Shown here in pieces: positions 53,747 through 63,517 of a stretch of 64,000 nt of DNA. The first letter of the stretch is position 1, and each line of letters opens with the position of its first letter. The notes under the pieces were generated by a model. It saw only the letters and a program-made list of their open reading frames with translations, was not told the DNA's origin and did no database searches. This stretch comes from Hyaloscypha bicolor E (taxonomy: Eukaryota; Ascomycota; Leotiomycetes; Helotiales; Hyaloscyphaceae): assembly GCF_002865645.1 (NCBI RefSeq), contig NW_020194627.1:1054001-1118000 (forward strand). Direction: 5' to 3'. The position numbers and the translations under genes were made by a program.

Positions 53747-54006
53747 TATTATAGGTACGGTATTTAGGGCTTGGAAAGCAAGGTAGAAGATTCCTTACAA
53801 AGACGATTCAAAGCTAAGGAAGAGAAAACTAGAATACAGGAGGCTGCGAGGGAGTATATGCACCCCGCAGTGCGCTAGTCCCGAAGGGGCTTAGCCTTCT
53901 AAATATCTCCAGTGCATTCCAAGCATACTTCCCTAGCGAGGCGGCCGCGTCACGTGGAGGCATCTGGCATCTGGCCAGGCATCTGGGCATCTGATGAATC
54001 GTGACA
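53747..54006 (-). repeat. Gypsy-family LTR at the AT/GC boundary
   Basis: Its left third is RIP-mutated while its right part (from about 53820) is not, and it holds four to five GGCATCTG subrepeats (53959-53997), GCGGCCGC and CACGTG. It is the best-preserved LTR of the family in the window. Confidence 0.8.
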
Positions 54007-54354
54007 AGTAGGACCCACTACTCTACTTTACTCTACTCATTTGACACACTGGTAGAATTAGAAGTGTATTATAAAGCAAAATTCTAACTCTATTTCTGTA
54101 ATAACATTAATATTCAATACCAGGATAGTAGGTCTAGAAGCCCATCCTCATACTAGGTGCTCATTATGGTCCCTCGGAGCCCGTTCTGGCTCCCGTGAAT
54201 CCTTCTCGCCAGGAGTTGACGCTTTCGACAGCCGCGCGACCGGGGATGAGCACACCCAGGCAAGACGGGTGAGCAGAGGTGAGGCGGTGGAGAGCGCATA
54301 ATGGAGGCCGGTGAGGATAGGTGAGGTTGAGGTGAAGCGAGGGTGAGTGTTGAA
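54007..54354. other. Boundary spacer with GGTGAG-rich tract
   Basis: Balanced composition. The part 54260-54350 is rich in GGTGAG/GAGGTGA. No gene or RNA seen. Confidence 0.5.
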
Positions 54355-55232
54355 CTACCTTATAGGCGAAGCACCAGAGGTCCGCACTATGAAGTACCTA
54401 TAAGCCCACTGTGGAATTCTTCTTAGACGTGGAGCTGTGAGACGTATTGATCACTAATGGGAACCTTCCCATAATTAAATTTTTCCATGATTAAAAAGTT
54501 GTTAATGATTCGCCTTAGCGCCTCGCTTCCCCCTGCTAGCCTAGAATACCCCTACACGCCTGCACACCCTCAGAAGCGAGGAGCCTGAAGCTATACCCTA
54601 GAGCCTATAGGGGATAGACCTCGGGTAATAGAGGAGGGGGCAAAGGGTACTTAGGAGTAACTTTGCTCAAATCAATTAATTCTTCAATTATCTCTTTGAG
54701 AGCGTTGTTTTTTAAGCTCGTGGGAGGCTTCCGAGTCCTGTGACGGCGGGATCGAGGCAATGGTACAAAGGCTCAAAGATCCAGGAAAATCCCATGTATT
54801 GAGAATACTAAGCTAAAGAGAAGAAGGAGAGAGAGAGAAGGAAAGGGGATAAAAGAAGGGAAGTACTAGCTAAAACCACTGAAACGCCGGCTAGCTAGGT
54901 GAAACCAGTCATGTGATAGCCACCCCCATATGGCCCCCAGCCAGCGCTGTCACAAGTCCTTACGCACTAGCTTAGCTTAGCTTACTAAGCGGGGACTTAT
55001 ATATATTAGCCTTTAGGAGATATATCACGTGATAAATACTCTTCTAACGGTTAAAATTTTCCCATGCTTAGTATTTAGCTATGATTACGCAAATACCACG
55101 ATTTTACTACTTTTAATAACTAAATATTAATTAAAACTTGAATTTACTATTAAACAGTACTCTTTTCGGAAATTATAGTTATTTCATAAACATTTCATAA
55201 TGCGGAGCCCTAGCGCCTCGCCTATAAGGTAG
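54355..55232. mobile_element. Terminal-inverted-repeat element (MITE-like), 878 bp
   Basis: Left end CTACCTTATAGGCGA at 54355 matches the reverse complement of the right end at 55218-55232 perfectly over 15 bases. The match continues imperfectly for about 40 bases, including TCCGCA.TATGAA on both sides. No transposase frame lies between them. A solo LTR (54739-54954) is inserted inside, so the element proper is about 657 bp. The duplicated target is not clear, so the superfamily is not assigned. Confidence 0.7.
54739..54954. repeat. Solo LTR (216 bp) with AGTCC target duplication
   Basis: Begins TGTGAC and ends GTCACA (6-bp inverted ends, canonical TG...CA). It is flanked by AGTCC at 54734-54738 and 54955-54959. 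It lies inside the TIR element and shows no RIP. It is unrelated to the LTR families of the AT-rich half as far as I can see. Probably left by recombination between two LTRs of one element. Confidence 0.88.
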
Positions 55233-55414
55233 CTTAATAAAGCTAGGGTCACGTGCGTGCAATGTAAACCAAGTAAACGATACTGAATTGACTGCTGTTC
55301 TACAGTGGTAAGTAGCCCGTATATAGCCCTGAACGCCCTAAATCACATGCACTAATTACCCTATGCCAGCTGAACCGATTCAGCCTTACAGGGCATATTA
55401 CAGGGTATTTTAGC

Positions 55415-55566
55415 TATCCCTTCGTCCGGTGAGACATTGCCAGGCGCTAGCAAGGGGGGTGTGGCTGCACGCAAGCCTCTTGAAGCGTAATAAAGCGAGG
55501 TGAGGCTTGCGTGCAGCCACACCCCCCTTGCTAGCGCCTGGCAATGTCTCACCGGACGAAGGGATA
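55415..55566. repeat. Perfect 65-bp inverted repeat with 22-bp loop
   Basis: Arms 55415-55479 and 55502-55566 are exact reverse complements. The core contains GCTAGCAAGGGGGGTGTGG. The decamer ACAGGGTATT occurs just outside the left arm (55400-55409) and at the right arm end (55566-55575). A transcript would form a long hairpin. The frames seen across it are by-products of the symmetry. Confidence 0.95.
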
Positions 55567-55881
55567 CAGGGTATTAAGCCCCATAGTGCACAGCCCCATG
55601 GCGTTCCGTTCCAGGGCTTACTAAGCCTATTTGGGGCCTCAGGCCCCTAATTTCAAGAGTGAGCAGAGCGGCTATTGGTCACGTGTGCTGTGGCTTGGCG
55701 CACCCGCACAATAGAGGAACCGAACCCCTTTCCGGAGACCGGGCTGTTCATTGGGCTGTCTTGGACCCCCGAAAACCACTAAAACTAACTTCAACATGCG
55801 AGAGACAAACAGTGAACCTCGCACCACTTCTCCTCCACCCCTCTCCAACCCATTGAGACGCAGGCATATCAATCGTTCAAG
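55567..55881 (+). promoter_or_regulatory. Upstream region of the sphingolipid desaturase gene
   Basis: Contains an inverted CCAAT box (ATTGG, 55674-55678) next to GTCACGTG (55678-55685), a bHLH/Cbf1-type site, and a 15-base palindrome GGGGCCTCAGGCCCC (55633-55647). No TATA box is evident. Confidence 0.5.
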
Positions 55882-57158
55882 ATGCCTGCCTCAACCTCGA
55901 CCGTCACGACCTCCAACATCCCTAAAAATGAGAAGACAGCACGGTTACGCAGCTCCCCTGACACCGAGACCGCCCCGCCCCTTGAGGTCAAGGAACATGA
56001 TTTCTTCTGGACGTATACGGAGGAGCCGCACCGGACGCGGCGAATGGCTATCATTAAAGCACATCCTGAAGTACGTTCCTTTCTCCCTCCATCTACATCC
56101 CATCAATTGGTTTCCGTGAAAGAGTGGGAGTTAACAGTGACTTCTGGCACAGGTAACTAAGCTCTGCGGGCCAGAGCCCCTCACAAAATACCTCGTCCTG
56201 CTCGTCGTCACCATCCAAGTGCTCGCCGCCTACAACCTACAAAACACGCCCTTCTGGTCCCTGCGCTTCTGGAGCACCGCATACATCATCGGCGCAACGG
56301 CAAACCAGAATCTGTTTCTCGCCATCCATGAGATTAGCCATAACCTGGCGTTCAGGAAGGCGGAGCTGAATCGAGCGCTTGCTGTGTTTGCCAATCTGCC
56401 GATTGGGATTCCGTATTCTGCGAGTTTTAGGGTACGTTCCCCCTCCGTTCCTTTTGGGGGAAGATGAAGCTAACAGAGAGAAATTGAAGCCCTACCACCT
56501 CACGCACCACAAATCCCTCGGCGTCGACGGGCTCGACACCGACCTCCCCACACGCTTCGAAGCCGTGTTCTTGGACTCCTTGCTAGGAAAAGCATTCTTC
56601 TGCACCTTCCAGATCCTCTTCTACGCCCTCCGCCCCGTCTTCGTATACAAAGTGCCTTTCACATCTATCCACTTCGCCAATATATTCGCCCAGGGCCTCT
56701 TCGATGTCATCCTTGTGCGCTATACCTCGCTCCACTCTCTGTGGTATCTTATACTCTCGAGTTTCCTGGCCGGCAGTCTGCATCCATGTGCGGGACATTT
56801 TATCGCCGAGCACTATATCTTCACGCCCTTGCCCTCCTCCGCCAAAGATCCCTTGACAAACACGTCTATTCCGGAGACGTTCTCCTACTACGGGGTTCTC
56901 AATTATCTTACGTATAATGTGGGCTTGCATAATGAACATCACGATTTCCCTGCCGTGCCGTGGAGCAGGCTGTGGGAGGTGAACAGGGTGGCGAATGAGT
57001 TTTATCGAGATTTGCCACGGCATCGGAGCTGGGTGGGGGTTATTTGGAGTTTTGTGATGGATGAGAAGGTGGGGATGACCTGTAGGGTTAAAAGGAAGGA
57101 GGGGGGACGGATTGTGGGAAGTGGGAGTAAGTGGAGTCAGGCTGAGGTGGAGGCTTGA
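55882..57158 (+). CDS. DES1: Sphingolipid delta-4 (dihydroceramide) desaturase
   Basis: ER membrane di-iron enzyme that puts the 4,5-trans double bond into dihydroceramide, the step towards glucosylceramide-type sphingolipids in filamentous fungi. Exons 55882-56070, 56153-56431 and 56490-57158 give 378 residues. The introns (82 and 58 bp) have GTACGT donors and AG acceptors. Residues about 41-63 (FFWTYTEEPH...) are the N-terminal domain typical of these desaturases. Three histidine boxes follow: HEISH (122-126), HLTHH (159-163) and HNEHH (303-307). Hydrophobic segments lie between them. The Arg-Pro junction at intron 2 restores the family pattern SFRPYHLTHH. The length is normal for fungi, and the start is the first in-frame ATG before the domain. 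It faces the repeat zone upstream and converges with the VAP gene downstream. No RIP damage is seen. Confidence 0.95.
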
Positions 57159-57896
57159 TTTCATGTGGTGGGGGTGGATGGTGATAGAATGCGTAATGAG
57201 AAATGACAGATGTATAAAGGAGAGAAATGATTAATGGCGTTCAAGTGGGAGGACATGAACTGTACATACCGCAGCGCGCCTACGATCACTCGTCCTTTTC
57301 AGAATGGATCAATTAATCAGTATTCTTACTGACCCTCATTCCGCCCGTTCCTCGGCCCTTTTCTTGCATGTATAATTTCTTCCACGAGAAGTGCTTCACT
57401 CAAGGGAAAGCAGGAAAGTTAGTTGATTTGCGTCGATTCGCTTGCTTTGCTCTCCCAATGTACGTACGTTCCCCACCTCTCATCTCCTGATCTCCTCTCA
57501 TCAATTGATTCAGTACGAGCATCAGCATCAGTCCAGCTCAGCTCAATCCAACTCCCAACCACCTTCGTATGAAAAGTAAAGAAAAGAAAAGAGAACCATC
57601 CGTTGAGGCGCAATACTAGAGTACAGGTGCGAGATAGAGAGATCGTCGACTTTCGTTCATGTGCTGGTGTTGTGTTTGTGTCAGGAAACACGCCGTGCTA
57701 TGCCATACCCATCCATCTCGCCATTGATTCAGCCGTTCTACTTCCTTCCTTCTCAACCAAGCCCAGGAGACTCGATCAAGAAAGGCCATTCCTTCATGGT
57801 TCGAAATGGAAATGCCCACCAAAATGCAAGGTCACAGCCACCCACTAAAGCTTACATACCCACTCTCCCAACTCCACCCCAAAGGCAAAAAGGAGT
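57159..57896. other. Convergent intergenic region (3' UTRs)
   Basis: Between two convergent stop codons. Short frames occur on both strands, but none has family resemblance or splice structure; presumably 3' untranslated sequence. Confidence 0.6.
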
Positions 57897-59089
57897 TTAG
57901 AAGAAAAGATAGGCAAGCAAGAAGCTCACTAGACACAAGGCAGCAACGACCTGCAAGGGAACACCCTGGGGCGTCTGAACCCGATGCGCAATCTGGTTGA
58001 CCGTCTCACTGCTCGTCTCGCCCTTCGCCACCTTCCGCATCCGCATTCCGCCTTCTTGTGCGTATGAAGCAATCGTGGCCTGTGCCTCCGCCAACTTCGC
58101 CTTCAGCTCGTCGTAGGAGAGGGGGACGGCAGGTGGGGGGTTGGAAGGCATTGCGGGATTCGAGGCTGAGGACTTGACGTCTCCGAGGGAGCGAGCGTTG
58201 GAGGGCTCGTCTTCAAGTCGTACGGCGGGGGCGCCTCCAACGGAGCGGCGGGTGTCGGGAGTGTAGGCTGCTTCTTCCGGGGAGGGCGAGCGCTGGCTTG
58301 TGTAAGCTGGGGGTGCTGTGTCGGGGGTCTGCGGATTCTTAGCAGTGCTGAGAAAGACATGAGGGGGAACCTACTGCGCCGTTGGTCAAGCCGTTGATGC
58401 CGTTCTTTAATGGTGTTGCTGCTGCAGCCGATACTCCTGGTGGGAGATAGACAACTCGGATCTTCTTCTCTTGGACAGAGGATTTCTCAGCCTGGCCAAC
58501 ATGCTCCCACTGTCTTGTGTCAGATGGCTGCAAATGAGCTTGGAATTTGTAGTACGCACAATTTCGTTAATGTTTGTGAACTCCTTGTCAGAGGTAACCG
58601 CGACAGATTGGACAAGGAACTTGTCTCTGCACTTTGCATCCAAAGGAGGCTCTACTTTCATGGCTTGGAGAAGAACTACGAGATGGTCAGCACCAAGACA
58701 TATGCAACGTGCTCCCCTATAGATAGAACGTACCAACAACCTCAACCTCCTTTCCAGGCTCGATTCTTCCAGAGTTCGGACGGACACAGTATCTATATCA
58801 CCCATTAATAACCCGATCTCTGCCTGCAAACGAGACGGCGCATACTGTTTTGGGGCAGTTGTCTTAACCTGTAGCACACCCATCTCGTCAGCATCTTTCC
58901 ACATAACCTCTGTAGGGTCGGAGAGCGCTTACCTTGAACGCAACAGGAGTATGGTTGGCATTTTTAATCTTGAGGGTTTGCGAAACCTCCGAGGTGAACG
59001 GCCCTATTCCCATCAGTCCAGCTCCTCGCACAGCAGCAGATGTACCTACGCTGAAACGCCAGCTCCTGGGGATCGATCTCGACCGACAT
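57897..59089 (-). CDS. SCS2: VAP/Scs2 family ER tether (MSP domain, tail-anchored)
   Basis: VAP proteins sit in the ER membrane and bind FFAT-motif proteins, making ER-plasma-membrane and lipid-transfer contacts. Coding exons on the minus strand are 59089-59050, 59003-58933, 58868-58846, 58792-58734, 58675-58560, 58509-58375 and 58328-57897, giving 291 residues. All six introns (46-64 bp) are GT-AG, and joining them restores the MSP signature VKTTAPKQYCVRPNSGRIEP, then LLQAMK.EPP and KCRDKFLVQS (residues 1-about 125). A Pro/Ser-rich linker follows, then a short coiled coil (SYDELKAKLAEAQ, about 219-240) and a C-terminal membrane anchor (about 272-291, ending LAYLFF). Exon 3 is only 23 nt. The long frame over 58407-58904 runs through introns and is not the protein. 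It is divergent from the UBX gene. Confidence 0.94.
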
Positions 59090-59550
59090 TGCGAGTGATT
59101 GTGTTATCCGAAATTGTGTCGGTTGGGTTTCGCTTTGTAAGGACGTTGGACTTCGGCAGGCACAGAATCAACAATGCAGTTGCAACCTAGCCTCGCAGCT
59201 GCCTTTCATACAGCACAAAGAGAGGGGATGTGCAGAGGACGCAATTTGCAACCAAAAGGTATCTCGTGGTGTTGGTTCAAGGTGATCGATCGCACGCAGG
59301 GCAATTCGTGATTGTTTGAGATGGCTTGATCACAAGAGGTCGCTCGCGGACGTGCCCGTGAGATCTCGCCTCGCTAAACTTCAACGTCATTGTCGTTCTA
59401 AACTGACACGGCTGCGACAGCGGTGACCTGATTCTAAAAACGAAAGATTTTCGACCCTTCGAGCTCTTTTCGATCACCACCTTACAACCTTTCACAATCT
59501 CGCACATAATCATAACTTTTAATTAAATTCAACCACAATAAAAAAGCATC
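59090..59550. promoter_or_regulatory. Divergent promoter region, VAP gene / UBX gene
   Basis: 461 bp between two divergent start codons. CT/GA-rich with a short A/T stretch (59516-59545) just before the UBX gene start. No long frame with family resemblance and no clear TATA box. Confidence 0.55.
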
Positions 59551-60636
59551 ATGGCAGGAGACCTAGAGGTCCTCATTGACATGGGGTTCGAGAAGGCTCG
59601 AGCAGACATGGCAGTCAAGAAGACTGGCGGTTGTAAGTCACTTTCCCCCGCCTATATTCTTCTACAAGTCTAACACAAGACTACAGTACAAGGAGCTCTC
59701 CAGTGGCTCGAGGACAACCAAGACAAACCCCTCGACGAGATCGCCGGCGAGGAGAACAATGACGAGACAAACCCCTCCATCGAGCCCGCCCCACTGAAGG
59801 AAGGTGAAGTCGCACGATCCATGGTCTGCAATGAATGCGGCAAGAAGTTCCGAAGCATGGCGCAGGCCGAGTTCCATGCGTCCAAGACGTAAGTCATGAT
59901 CTCCACAAAGCGGGGTAGACGGGTATATCCTTGAGCAGAGTGGGCTGACCATTATTCTTCATATTATAGCGAACACGTCGATTTTTCCGAATCTACAGAG
60001 GAGATCGCACCCCTGACCGAAGAAGAAAAGAAGGCAAAACTCGAGGAACTGAGAGCTAAGAACGCAGAGAAGAAAGCCAAGCAAGCTATTCTCGACAAGG
60101 AGGAGCAGCGGAAGAACGAGAAGATCCGCATGAAGTCTACGAAAGAGGTTCAAGATATCAAGGAAAAGCTCGCCCAACAAGAGCAGATCAAAGCCGCTGC
60201 CGCAAAGCGCCAAGAGAAGCTCAACGATATCGCAGCTAAGAAGCGGATTCAAGAGAAGATTGCAGCAGACAAGGAGACCCGTCGTCTGAAGGCTGAAGCT
60301 CAAAAGGCTGAGCGGGAAGGAAGAGCACCGCCACTTGATCCATCTCTTGCCGCCGCTCAAGCTGCCGCTCCTCCATCTAGTGGAAGTGCGCCCAAGAAGG
60401 AGGTTACGGAGGCGAGATTGAGACTGCAGACTGCGGGGGGTGTAGTCATGAAGAACTTCCCCGTAGAGACAACGCTTTTTGAGGTTGCTCAAGCTCTCGA
60501 AGGGGATAATGGAGGGGTGCCGGTTGAGAGCTTCACCATGACATACCCCAAGAAGACGTTCTCTGGCTCTGTAGACTTTGGCAAAACGTTGAAGGAGGCG
60601 GGGTTGATCCCTTCTGCGGTTTTGATCGTGAAGTAG
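59551..60636 (+). CDS. UBA-UBX domain adaptor (UBXN1/SAKS1-like)
   Basis: Likely a Cdc48/p97 cofactor that binds ubiquitin chains and brings substrates to the segregase. Exons 59551-59632, 59687-59888 and 59970-60636 give 316 residues. Introns of 54 and 81 bp have GTAAGT donors. The order is: UBA domain (1-about 45, LIDMGFEKARADMA..TGG..GALQWL); a C2H2-type finger (Cys75, Cys78, His91, His97); a long charged coiled coil (about 107-215); and a UBX domain (237-316, ending LIPSAVLIVK). The p97-contacting FPR loop of classical UBX domains appears as YPK, a change seen in some family members, so affinity for Cdc48 is not certain. This layout matches human UBXN1/SAKS1 plus the finger found in many fungal and invertebrate versions. 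Confidence 0.93.
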
Positions 60637-61043
60637 TCTTGGAGGGCTTTTGCTGGTGGGACTCGGAGTTGGCATTTGGGCGTGATTTGCTGCATATTGC
60701 ATGGACGGAGTTGCGGATTTGACATCTGTCCTAGGATGAATATAGGCATAGGCGCCTGAGTTCAGCGTTGACCATTTCACAAATCGGAAAATAGAGTCTC
60801 TATTCTCTTGAGAGCAAGTGCCCGAGCATGTGTCTTATTGATGGTGAGCAAATGCATTAGTTCCTATTGCAAAGCTCTCGGCATAATAACTCCTAACTCC
60901 TAGCAATTGGACCTATACATTGAAGAAGACTTTGTATCTTTCTTTCCCACGCCCATTCGTCCATAACGCCTTGGAGCAATCTGGTAACAATGCCATTCCT
61001 GAACGCCATTGAAGGTACCCCCCTTATTTGACTGTAACAAAAC
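60637..61043. other. Convergent intergenic region (3' UTRs)
   Basis: 407 bp between the UBX and RAD52 stop codons; no supported gene. Confidence 0.6.
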
Positions 61044-62785
61044 TCAACCATTAATCCTCTGCCTCTTGGTATCACCACCAGCATCACCTCCCACAGGTCC
61101 ATTGGCAGGTAAATCCGTCAAAGGCGTCCTGTTCGCTCCATTATCAACCGGCCTCTTCAATGGCTGCTTAAATGATCCCCTATTCGCCATCGGACTAAAG
61201 CTCCCAGGTGCACCAATCCTTCTTGTCGCATCTAGCTGGGGGTTCACAATATTAGTCGTCTTTGGCCCAGGGCTGGCAGCCACAGCTTGAGATGAACCAG
61301 GTATATGTTTAAGATCTCGAGTCAGTGGTTTGGAGGTTTTGTGGTCGATTCCGGGAGTTTTGCGGATGGATGGGGATTCGGCGTGTGGGTTGAAGGCGGG
61401 GAGGTGGCTGGGTAGTGGTGCGGGGGCTCCCTCGGTGGTCTGGCCTTCGGGGAGCATGGCTGCTGCTCTGGCTGAGAAAAAGCCTGCTCCTTGTGGAGGC
61501 ATGCAGGCGTCAGCGTCGTCGGAGGGTCTGTTAAGTCGAGCTGGAGAGGCCGGTGCTGAAGGTGGACCATTCCGACTTGGCTGGTTGAGGACGCGTCCAG
61601 CAACAAGAGGGCGTGACTGAAGTCCCGAATCTGCTGGTGGACGCATAGCTTGACCTGCTCCGCTGTTCGACCTCGTAAATCCACTATTGGGCGTTTGAGG
61701 TTGAGGTGCCTGATTATTGTTGCCTACAGGCTGACCTTTTCCTGGGCCAGGCCCTGGTGGAGGGTGACTGGCAGGTGGCCTATTTATATTTAGGTTGCCT
61801 CCGTTTGGGGCAGAAGGGCGGCCTCGAACACCATTGAAATGGTGAGATGCAGCAGGTAGCTCAGGAGGAATAACCACCTCGTCCGGATGGGATTCCGGGT
61901 CTGCAACACTGAAGTCTGCTTCATCAAAATCTAGAAACTGTTAACAAAGTACAACGCGAACGAGGTGCAACACTCACCTCCAAATTCGTCATCGAAGGTA
62001 TCCTCAGTGGCTTCAGAAGTCAGCTACTCTCCTTCCAGAGTGAGTTTATAGACTCACAGATACTCGCACCAGCAGCTCCATTCTGTGATTTCTCCTCCAA
62101 CAGTTTAAACCCCGGCTCCAGCTCCTTCTTCATCGGCGTAGGCACAAACGTAGAATGTCTGTGCAACTTCTCCACATCCCACTTCGTAGGTTGTGCCTTG
62201 ACCTTAGTAACATGCTTCAAATACTCCTTATCATAAATGCAATTGCCGAGCACATTGCCAAAATTCCTGAGGGCTCTCTTCAATGCATCCGTCGTGCCCT
62301 CCTTCTTTGCCTTTTCAAACGCCGCCGCCTTTCCCTTGCAGTTCTCCATGTGTCCGTACCCGACATCCTCATGAAAGGTTCCATCTCGCAGTGTGACTCG
62401 TACAATAACACTGAGACCTAGAGAGACCTTAAAGGTCTGCGGATTCTCGTCTACAAAATCGACTTGTACGTCCATGATCTGGCTGGACCAGCCGTTGAAG
62501 CCGAAGACTTCGTTGGCGAGTTGGATGCATTTCTCTGCTGCTAGGTAGTGTACCTTTTGTCCCGAGGGTCCGGCTCTTGAGGAGATGTATTCTGGGCCCA
62601 GTTGCTTTTCGAGTCGGCTTTGGAGCGTAGCAATTTCTTGGGCTGTGTACTCGGAGATTCGAGGCTTGACGTCTTCGAAGGGATTTGTTATTGTTTTCCC
62701 GCCTGTATTGAGATGCTGGTCGCCGACGCTACAGAAGTTAGCAAATGAATATCTAGTAAAGTTGGGCAAGAGCATACGCAGGCAT
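61044..62785 (-). CDS. RAD52: DNA recombination and repair protein Rad52 (Rad22)
   Basis: Single-strand annealing protein and Rad51 mediator of homologous recombination in the nucleus. Exons on the minus strand are 62785-62778, 62728-62058, 62010-61978 and 61930-61044, giving 532 residues. The introns are 49, 47 and 47 bp (donors GTATGC, GTGAGT, GTGAGT). The N-terminal annealing domain (about 20-200) is well conserved: LGPEYISSR, KVHYLAAEKCIQLANEVFGFNGWS, and GYGHMENCKGKAAAFEKAKK, then DALKRALRNFGNVLGNC. An acidic stretch (DEF/DEADF) is joined across introns 2 and 3. The long Pro/Gly/Asn-rich C-terminal half is poorly conserved, as usual, and ends with a basic KRQR segment. The first coding exon encodes only ATG plus five bases; the result MPAVGDQHL fits fungal Rad52 N-termini. 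It converges with the UBX gene. Confidence 0.94.
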
Positions 62786-63517
62786 CTTGAAGTGATAACT
62801 TAGCAAAGAGACAAAGCTTCCGCGTTTACATTGATTGAGGTGTTGATGATAGATGGTTGGTCGTCGCGTGCGGAGTTGCTGAAGTCGCGATTCCTTGCCG
62901 CCTTAATTCAAGGCAGACGCCTCGACACGTGACCATCCTCGTACAGAATAATACTACCACCTTAGAGGCTCGTTACAGTTCCAGGTTCAGCCACTAATAA
63001 ATCGTGTTTAGTATCAGATGGTATAGAATCAAGTCGATACACCGTTTCTTCATTGGCATTTGGCATTTACGGTTAAATCTGCTTTAGCACTTTTGTTCAA
63101 ATTTTCATGGAGAATTTATCAATACATCATCACATGCAGACACTTGCCTCACATCGCTGTAATCACTCTCCATGGTCCTAGTCTAAGCTACCACACCCAA
63201 TTCGCTCTGGCAGAGAGAGTGTACTCCTGACATTATTTGCCGCCTTTGCATGAAGGCTCAAATGCATAAAAACCAAATTCATCCGAGAAGCCCAACTCCC
63301 AAGCATGCTCGAAGAGCTCTGACAAAAGAAAATGGGAATCTTCGTAAGCTTCGTAAGTACTGCCGTAGGGCAGGTACTGTAATAAACACTAGACGCCGAT
63401 GTGTGAACAGCTGCCTTCTATAGCATCCCGAACCGATGTGACAATCTCGCTGCTTCGTATGTACCCCATGGAAATGGGCCTCGGGTATCATGATCCTGAA
63501 CCACTCATGTCACCTCT
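62786..63517. promoter_or_regulatory. RAD52 upstream region and STS1 3' flank
   Basis: 732 bp between the RAD52 start and the STS1 stop, both genes on the minus strand. It holds a CACGTGACC (62926-62934; GTCACGTG on the RAD52 strand) about 140 bp upstream of the RAD52 start. No TATA box or conserved frame was identified. Confidence 0.5.

Larger units (their letters stand above)
51200..54006 (-). mobile_element. 5' part of a third Gypsy-family copy, minus strand, interrupted
   Basis: LTR at 53747-54006, leader and gag start to about 53209. After an interruption (51364-53208) the gag text continues at 51363-51200. It follows the 36.9-37.9 kb sequence in reverse. The right end of its LTR lies outside the mutated zone and retains the unmutated terminus (TGTCACGATT on the minus strand). 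Confidence 0.75.

Noticed and set aside
55361..55552. Short frame across the inverted repeat
   Set aside because: Symmetry product of the hairpin arms; no start context or family signal.
55751..56119. 122-codon plus-strand frame overlapping the desaturase start
   Set aside because: Different frame from the conserved protein, Pro/Arg-rich, and ends within intron 1.
56583..57164. 193-codon open frame on the minus strand
   Set aside because: Antisense to desaturase exon 3, which has all three histidine boxes; no conserved motif on this strand.
57419..57900. Several short frames between the desaturase and VAP genes
   Set aside because: Overlap each other on both strands, with no conserved motif or splice structure; likely 3' untranslated sequence.
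58407..58904. 165-codon frame on the minus strand as a complete gene
   Set aside because: It reads through introns of the VAP gene. The conserved MSP peptide is only continuous after splicing.
59959..60780. 273-codon open frame on the minus strand
   Set aside because: Antisense to the UBX gene exon 3; Leu-rich text with no family resemblance, created by the Lys/Glu-rich coiled coil codons on the other strand.
61330..61684. Open frames on both strands inside the RAD52 C-terminal region
   Set aside because: GC-rich low-complexity coding DNA gives spurious frames; the RAD52 frame is continuous with the annealing domain.
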